This document shows, piece by piece, positions 59,436 to 64,000 of a stretch of DNA of 64,000 nucleotides. The position numbers and the translations under genes are program-made. The stretch comes from Bacillus gaemokensis (GTDB lineage Bacteria > Bacillota > Bacilli > Bacillales > Bacillaceae_G): NCBI RefSeq assembly GCF_001590835.1, contig NZ_LTAQ01000012.1, positions 341,169-405,168 of the forward strand, in the 5' to 3' direction. Under the pieces are notes generated by a model. The model was not told where the DNA came from. It ran no database searches and saw only the letters and a program-made list of their open reading frames with translations. Each line of letters opens with the position of its first letter. Positions within the stretch are counted from its first letter, which is position 1.

Positions 59436-62400
59436 ATGAGTAAACTAGCAATTAAAGATATTTATCCTACTACTTCTATGCAAAAGTCAATTATGTTTCA
59501 TTCTTTAATGAACACTGAAGATTATAAAGTAAAAATAGAATTGGAATTAGATGGACAAGTTAATGTACAAGCACTACAAAAAAGCTTTCAAGAATTAGTA
59601 AGTCGTTATGATATTTTTAGAACAATTTTTCCGCGGAAAAAAGTTAAGGAAAGTGTACAAGTCGTTCTACAAAGTAGAGAGGTAGCACTAGGTTATGTTG
59701 ATTTAAGCGAAGGGGATGATAAATCGCAAATACAAAAAATCAATGAGTATTGGAATGAAAATAGTACATTTCAATTAGAAAAAGACATTCTTGTGAAAAT
59801 GGCTCTCTTTAAATTAAATAAAAAAGAGTATTCTTTACAGATTTGTTTTCATCACATCATTATGGACGGATGGTGTTTGGAGCTCTTTTTAAAAGAAATC
59901 TTTGAGCTATATCATTCCTTCGTAGAAGAAAAAGACATAATACAAAGAAGACCAAAACAATATAAGGAATATATCAACTGGCTACGAGCTCAAAATATGG
60001 AAGAGGCTGCATTGTATTGGGGGAATTATGTAGAAGGTTATGAAAAAGAAATTATCCTTCCACATTTAGGAGTAACGGAAGCATATTCTCAACAAATTGA
60101 AGAAATGATATTTGAAAAAGAAGCCTTAGAAAAAATGACCCAATTAGCTAGAGAAAATAATTTAACATTAAACACAATTGTACAGGTAGCCTGGGGGATT
60201 GTATTGCAAAAATATACAAATGCCGATGATGTAATATTTGGATCAGTGGTATCCGGGAGAAATGTCCCGGTAGATGATGTTGAAAAAATTATGGGACTTT
60301 TCATTAATACACTTCCTACTAGGATTAAAACAGAAAAGAAAGAAACAATTTTACAATTGTTAATCAAGCTGCAAAGAGAGAATAATAGATCAAAAGAATA
60401 TGAGTACTATTCTCTCTCAGATATTCAAGAAAAAACAATATTAAAAAATAAGTTAATCCATCATATTATGGCATTTGAAAATTACGAGTTTGAATTAGAG
60501 AACATAAATCAAAATAATGAATTAAAAGTAAAGAACCTTCAGTCTGTAGAACGAAGTAACTATCCTTTGAATTTACTTGTATACCCGGGCGAAAATTTAG
60601 TAATGAAGTTTGTCTATAACAGTCATGTCTATGAACAAAGGTTTATTCAAAGACTGAAGGAAAGTCTGTATAAAGTGTTAAGGGGTATGCTGGATAATGT
60701 TGAACAGCCAGTTGAAGAAATAGAAATTGTAGGAGAAATAGATAATCAAAGAATACAAGAGGAGTTTAATCAAACAGAGAATGGGGCTCCAATTCGTGAA
60801 GAAACGGTACAAAAGTATATTTTAAGAAGAATGCAGGAAGCTGGTGATTCTCCAGCCCTATCTTCAAATGGGATGAGTTATTCGTATAACGAATTAAATC
60901 GAAAAACAAATCAAATTGGTCGATATATAAGAAGTAAAGGTGTACAACCAAACGGTGTTGTAGGTATTTTGATGAAGAGGACTGCGAAGGCTCCATTAGC
61001 AATCTTAGGAGTTTTAAAAGCTGGAGCGGCGTATCTTCCTATAGATGCTACATTACCGAAAGAAAGAGCAGAGTATATGCTCAAAGATAGTGGTGTAAAT
61101 CTTCTTATCACAGATAGAGAGTTAGAAAGCGGGTTTAATTTCCAAGGGGAAGTTATAAATATAGATGATGAATTCATTTCTCAGGAATGTGATGAAGCGA
61201 TTGAAGTGCTAAGTAGTAAAGAGGATTTAAGTTATGTAATTTATACTTCTGGCACAACAGGAAGGCCGAAAGGAGTAGGTGTTCGAAATCAGTCTCTTTT
61301 AAATACAGCTGAGGAAACACATATCAGATTAGGGGAACGAGCTGGTGGAGTCTTATCTACAGCTTCGATTTCATTTGATATGTTTACAATGGAGTTATTT
61401 ATTGCAATTGCCGGGAAACAAGAGCTTGTAATTGCAGATGAAGAACAAAGAATGGATAACATTTTACTTTGTGACTTAATAGAAAAAAAAGATATTGTGA
61501 CGCTTTGTATGACACCTTCAAGAATTGAATCTATCGTTCATGATCGTAGATGTACAAATGCCTTAAAGAAAATTAAAGTCATAAAATTCGGTGGAGAAGT
61601 GTTGCAGGATAGTACAGTAAAGAGATTGCAGGAAAAGACAAATGCTCGAATTTTTAATGGATATGGTCCAACAGAAGTAACTATCTATTGTACATTGCAA
61701 GAAATTAAAAAAGGTGAAAAGGTGACAATCGGAAAGCCTATATCGAATATGCAGGTATTTATATTGGATAAAAATCAGAATGTTATGCCAATAGGGGTGC
61801 CAGGAGAGATTTGTGTAGGGGGCATAGGGGTAGCAAAAGGATATTTAGGAAATGAAGATTTAACGAATCAGAAGTTTGTAGATATGCGGCATGTAACAAA
61901 AGGAAAGTTATATAAAACGGGTGATTTAGGAAGATGGACGGAAACTGGTGAACTCGAATATTTAGGGAGAGTAGATGAACAAGTAAAAATTCGAGGTTAT
62001 CGTGTAGAGCTTGAAGAAATAGAGAGCCAAATAAAAAATTTGAATGGTATCAATCAGTGTGCTGTTTTAGGAATTACGTATGAAGGTAGTGTAACAAAAA
62101 GCTTAGTAGCATTTGTGACAAGTAAGCTAGAAGTAGAAGAAGATAAAATGAAAAAGAATTTGTTAAAAAGTCTACCTGAGTATATGATTCCTTCTCGTAT
62201 TTTGTGCGTAGATCATATACCAATTACGACAAATGGCAAGGTAAATAAAAAGGCGCTAGAAGGAATTGCTAAAGAAAAGTTACATGTATCGGCATATAAG
62301 AAAGCAGTATCCGAGGTTCAAAAAGAAATTGAAGAAGTTTGGAGAGAGTTGCTATTTATTGAAAATATATCTATTGAGCAATCTTTCTTTGAAATAGGTG

Positions 62401-64000
62401 GTAACTCGATATTAGCGATGATGCTTTCTTCAAGATTGAGTGAGAAATTTAATAAAAATATTTCGGTAAAAGACATTTTTACAAACGATACAATTGCAAA
62501 ATTAGAAAGAGTAATTGTTGAGAATGCAAAGGGAAATATAAGTAAAGCTGCGTTAATAGAGAATGTAGGAAAGAAAGAATATTATCCAGTTTCTAGTGCT
62601 GAAAAAAGAATATACTTGCTCGACCAGTATGAAAATGGAAAAGCATATAATTTAATTAAAGCTTTTAATATTTATGGGCAATTAGATGTTCTGAAGTTAA
62701 AGAAAAGTATACAAAAATTAATAGGTATCCATGAAAATCTAAAAGGAAGCTTTAAATTTATTGAAGAAAATTTAGTGAAAGTCCTCAATGAAGAAAATTT
62801 GGTAGAAGTAAAACATTATACGATGACAGAAAATGAGCTGTTTGAACAAAGCGAATTTTTAATAGAAGATTTCGATTTATCAACAGGTCCGTTAGTAAAA
62901 CCAGTATTAATTGAAATGAAAGATACAGAGTATCAATACGTTCTCATTCTAAACTTCCATCATATCATCGTGGACGGAAGATCGTTAGAAACAATTACAA
63001 ATGATTTGTTCAAGTTATATAACGATGAAGAAATAGAAGCGAGTAGAGTTAGATATGTTGATTATGCTAGTTGGGAAAATGAATGGAAAGAAACAAAAGA
63101 GGAAGAAGAAAGATTTTGGATTGAAAGTTTAAGGGATACACCTTCTAATATAGAATTAGCTACCGATTATAGACGGCCGGTAGTGAAAAAATTTACTGGG
63201 AATACTTTAGAGTTCAAAGTGGACGATGAAATATTTTCTAATTTAAAGGTAGTAGCGAAACAAGAAAAAGTTACCTTATATATGCTCCTAATAAGTGCCT
63301 ATAATCTATTGTTATCGAAGTATACAGGAAAGGAAGACATTGTATTAGGAACTGTTGTAAATGGAAGAACATCCAAGGAGTTAGAAACTACCGTGGGTAT
63401 GTTTGTAAATACATTAGCTCTTAGAAGTTTTCCAAAAAGAGATCTTACGTTTAAAGAATATATAGCTGCGTTCAAAAAGATTTGTATAGAAGCTTTTAAT
63501 CATCAAGCATATCCTTTCGATGAACTTGTGGAAAAGTTACAACTAGATTCTAATCCGAGTAAAAACCCTCTTTTTGATTACTTGTTTATTTTACAAGAGG
63601 GAGAAAATGAAGTAATTAAAACGAATGGATTAAGGGTAGAAAATAGTACAAACAAATTCCTGCCGAATGTATCCAAATTTGATATAACGTTAGAAGCAAT
63701 TCAAGAAGAAGTGGGGCTTGTGCTTCAAGTAAACTATGACACGTGCTTATTTAAAGAAGAAACAATTCAAAGCATAGTCAACAATTATATTCATATTCTT
63801 AAGCATGTGAATGCAGTGTTAGAACAGGAAATAAAACACATTGAAGTTGTAGAAGAAAAAGAGAAAAAAGATATTCTGTTTGGGTTTAACCAACTAGAGA
63901 TAGATGATTTTGAAGAGGAACGTACAATCCAAAAATATATTGGTAGAAAATTGCATTCAGGAAATGATAAAAATGCTTTATATGTCAAAGGTGTAGCGTA
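59436..64000 (+). CDS. Nonribosomal peptide synthetase, C-A-T-C-A... (runs off the window)
   Basis: An open frame of over 1520 codons with no stop before the window end, starting 17 nt after the first synthetase with AAAGGGGA before the ATG. Order: condensation (HHIIMDG at 139-145; N-terminal DIYPTTSMQKSIMFHSL fits a type that accepts a D-residue donor), adenylation (YVIYTSGTTGRPKG near 600), carrier (GGNS, Ser991), second condensation (HHIIVDG at 1175-1181) and the start of another adenylation domain. The third pocket reads about DMMCKGGIYK and I cannot assign it. Acceptance of the epimerised upstream residue agrees with the E domain of the partner protein. Confidence 0.92.
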   Translation, partial: MSKLAIKDIYPTTSMQKSIMFHSLMNTEDYKVKIELELDGQVNVQALQKSFQELVSRYDIFRTIFPRKKVKESVQVVLQSREVALGYVDLSEGDDKSQIQKINEYWNENSTFQLEKDILVKMALFKLNKKEYSLQICFHHIIMDGWCLELFLKEIFELYHSFVEEKDIIQRRPKQYKEYINWLRAQNMEEAALYWGNYVEGYEKEIILPHLGVTEAYSQQIEEMIFEKEALEKMTQLARENNLTLNTIVQVAWGIVLQKYTNADDVIFGSVVSGRNVPVDDVEKIMGLFINTLPTRIKTEKKETILQLLIKLQRENNRSKEYEYYSLSDIQEKTILKNKLIHHIMAFENYEFELENINQNNELKVKNLQSVERSNYPLNLLVYPGENLVMKFVYNSHVYEQRFIQRLKESLYKVLRGMLDNVEQPVEEIEIVGEIDNQRIQEEFNQTENGAPIREETVQKYILRRMQEAGDSPALSSNGMSYSYNELNRKTNQIGRYIRSKGVQPNGVVGILMKRTAKAPLAILGVLKAGAAYLPIDATLPKERAEYMLKDSGVNLLITDRELESGFNFQGEVINIDDEFISQECDEAIEVLSSKEDLSYVIYTSGTTGRPKGVGVRNQSLLNTAEETHIRLGERAGGVLSTASISFDMFTMELFIAIAGKQELVIADEEQRMDNILLCDLIEKKDIVTLCMTPSRIESIVHDRRCTNALKKIKVIKFGGEVLQDSTVKRLQEKTNARIFNGYGPTEVTIYCTLQEIKKGEKVTIGKPISNMQVFILDKNQNVMPIGVPGEICVGGIGVAKGYLGNEDLTNQKFVDMRHVTKGKLYKTGDLGRWTETGELEYLGRVDEQVKIRGYRVELEEIESQIKNLNGINQCAVLGITYEGSVTKSLVAFVTSKLEVEEDKMKKNLLKSLPEYMIPSRILCVDHIPITTNGKVNKKALEGIAKEKLHVSAYKKAVSEVQKEIEEVWRELLFIENISIEQSFFEIGGNSILAMMLSSRLSEKFNKNISVKDIFTNDTIAKLERVIVENAKGNISKAALIENVGKKEYYPVSSAEKRIYLLDQYENGKAYNLIKAFNIYGQLDVLKLKKSIQKLIGIHENLKGSFKFIEENLVKVLNEENLVEVKHYTMTENELFEQSEFLIEDFDLSTGPLVKPVLIEMKDTEYQYVLILNFHHIIVDGRSLETITNDLFKLYNDEEIEASRVRYVDYASWENEWKETKEEEERFWIESLRDTPSNIELATDYRRPVVKKFTGNTLEFKVDDEIFSNLKVVAKQEKVTLYMLLISAYNLLLSKYTGKEDIVLGTVVNGRTSKELETTVGMFVNTLALRSFPKRDLTFKEYIAAFKKICIEAFNHQAYPFDELVEKLQLDSNPSKNPLFDYLFILQEGENEVIKTNGLRVENSTNKFLPNVSKFDITLEAIQEEVGLVLQVNYDTCLFKEETIQSIVNNYIHILKHVNAVLEQEIKHIEVVEEKEKKDILFGFNQLEIDDFEEERTIQKYIGRKLHSGNDKNALYVKGVA

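Overview
This window looks like the chromosome of a Bacillus cereus-group bacterium. The evidence is low GC, strong AGGAGG-type ribosome binding sites, frequent TTG/GTG starts, the block trxB-yvcI-rapZ-yvcK-whiA-crh-clpP followed by cggR-gapA-pgk-tpiA-gpmI-eno-secG-est-rnr-smpB-ssrA, spoVA-type spore genes, a tmRNA tag ending GKQNNLSLAA, and several families of dispersed intergenic repeats. All calls come from reading the sequence and from recall of protein families; no database search was run.

Layout. 0-7.3 kb: conserved plus-strand block (TPR protein, thioredoxin reductase, DUF368 lipid-carrier transporter, NUDIX hydrolase, RapZ, YvcK/GlmR, WhiA, Crh). 7.3-13.3 kb: minus-strand clpP (CtsR-type operator on its promoter) and a second spoVA operon (DUF1657, YhcN/YlaJ lipoprotein, SpoVAC, SpoVAD, SpoVAEb, DUF1657, and a DUF421+DUF1657 fusion of the '2Duf' type linked to spore heat resistance), then tRNA-Arg. 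Inverted copies of a dispersed repeat bracket this segment. 14-29.5 kb: sigma-54, a small thioredoxin-fold protein, the CggR-controlled lower glycolysis operon, a CidA/CidB pair, secG, carboxylesterase, RNase R, SmpB and tmRNA.

29.5-45.5 kb is accessory: WYL regulator, DJ-1 protein, GIY-YIG nuclease-TPR fusion, GNAT, NERD nuclease-like protein, PsiE, a decayed GerA-type germination operon in which every gene carries a lesion, a YndM-like protein, NTF2-like protein, phosphotransferase, SET protein, an ECF sigma factor with its DUF4179 partner, and a yxeA pseudogene. 46-52 kb returns to ordinary metabolism: murB, ndh with a DUF1641 partner, and the ytcD/ytbD/ytbE module with duplicated operator-like repeats.

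53.1-64 kb is the start of a nonribosomal peptide synthetase cluster that runs off the window. The first protein is A-T-C-A-T-E and the second begins C-A-T-C-(A). The first adenylation domain reads as a threonine activator (DFWNIGMVHK by hand alignment); the next two have signatures I cannot assign. The assembly line should therefore begin Thr, D-X, X. I recognise no described cereus-group peptide with this architecture, so this cluster is the strongest candidate for an undescribed system here.
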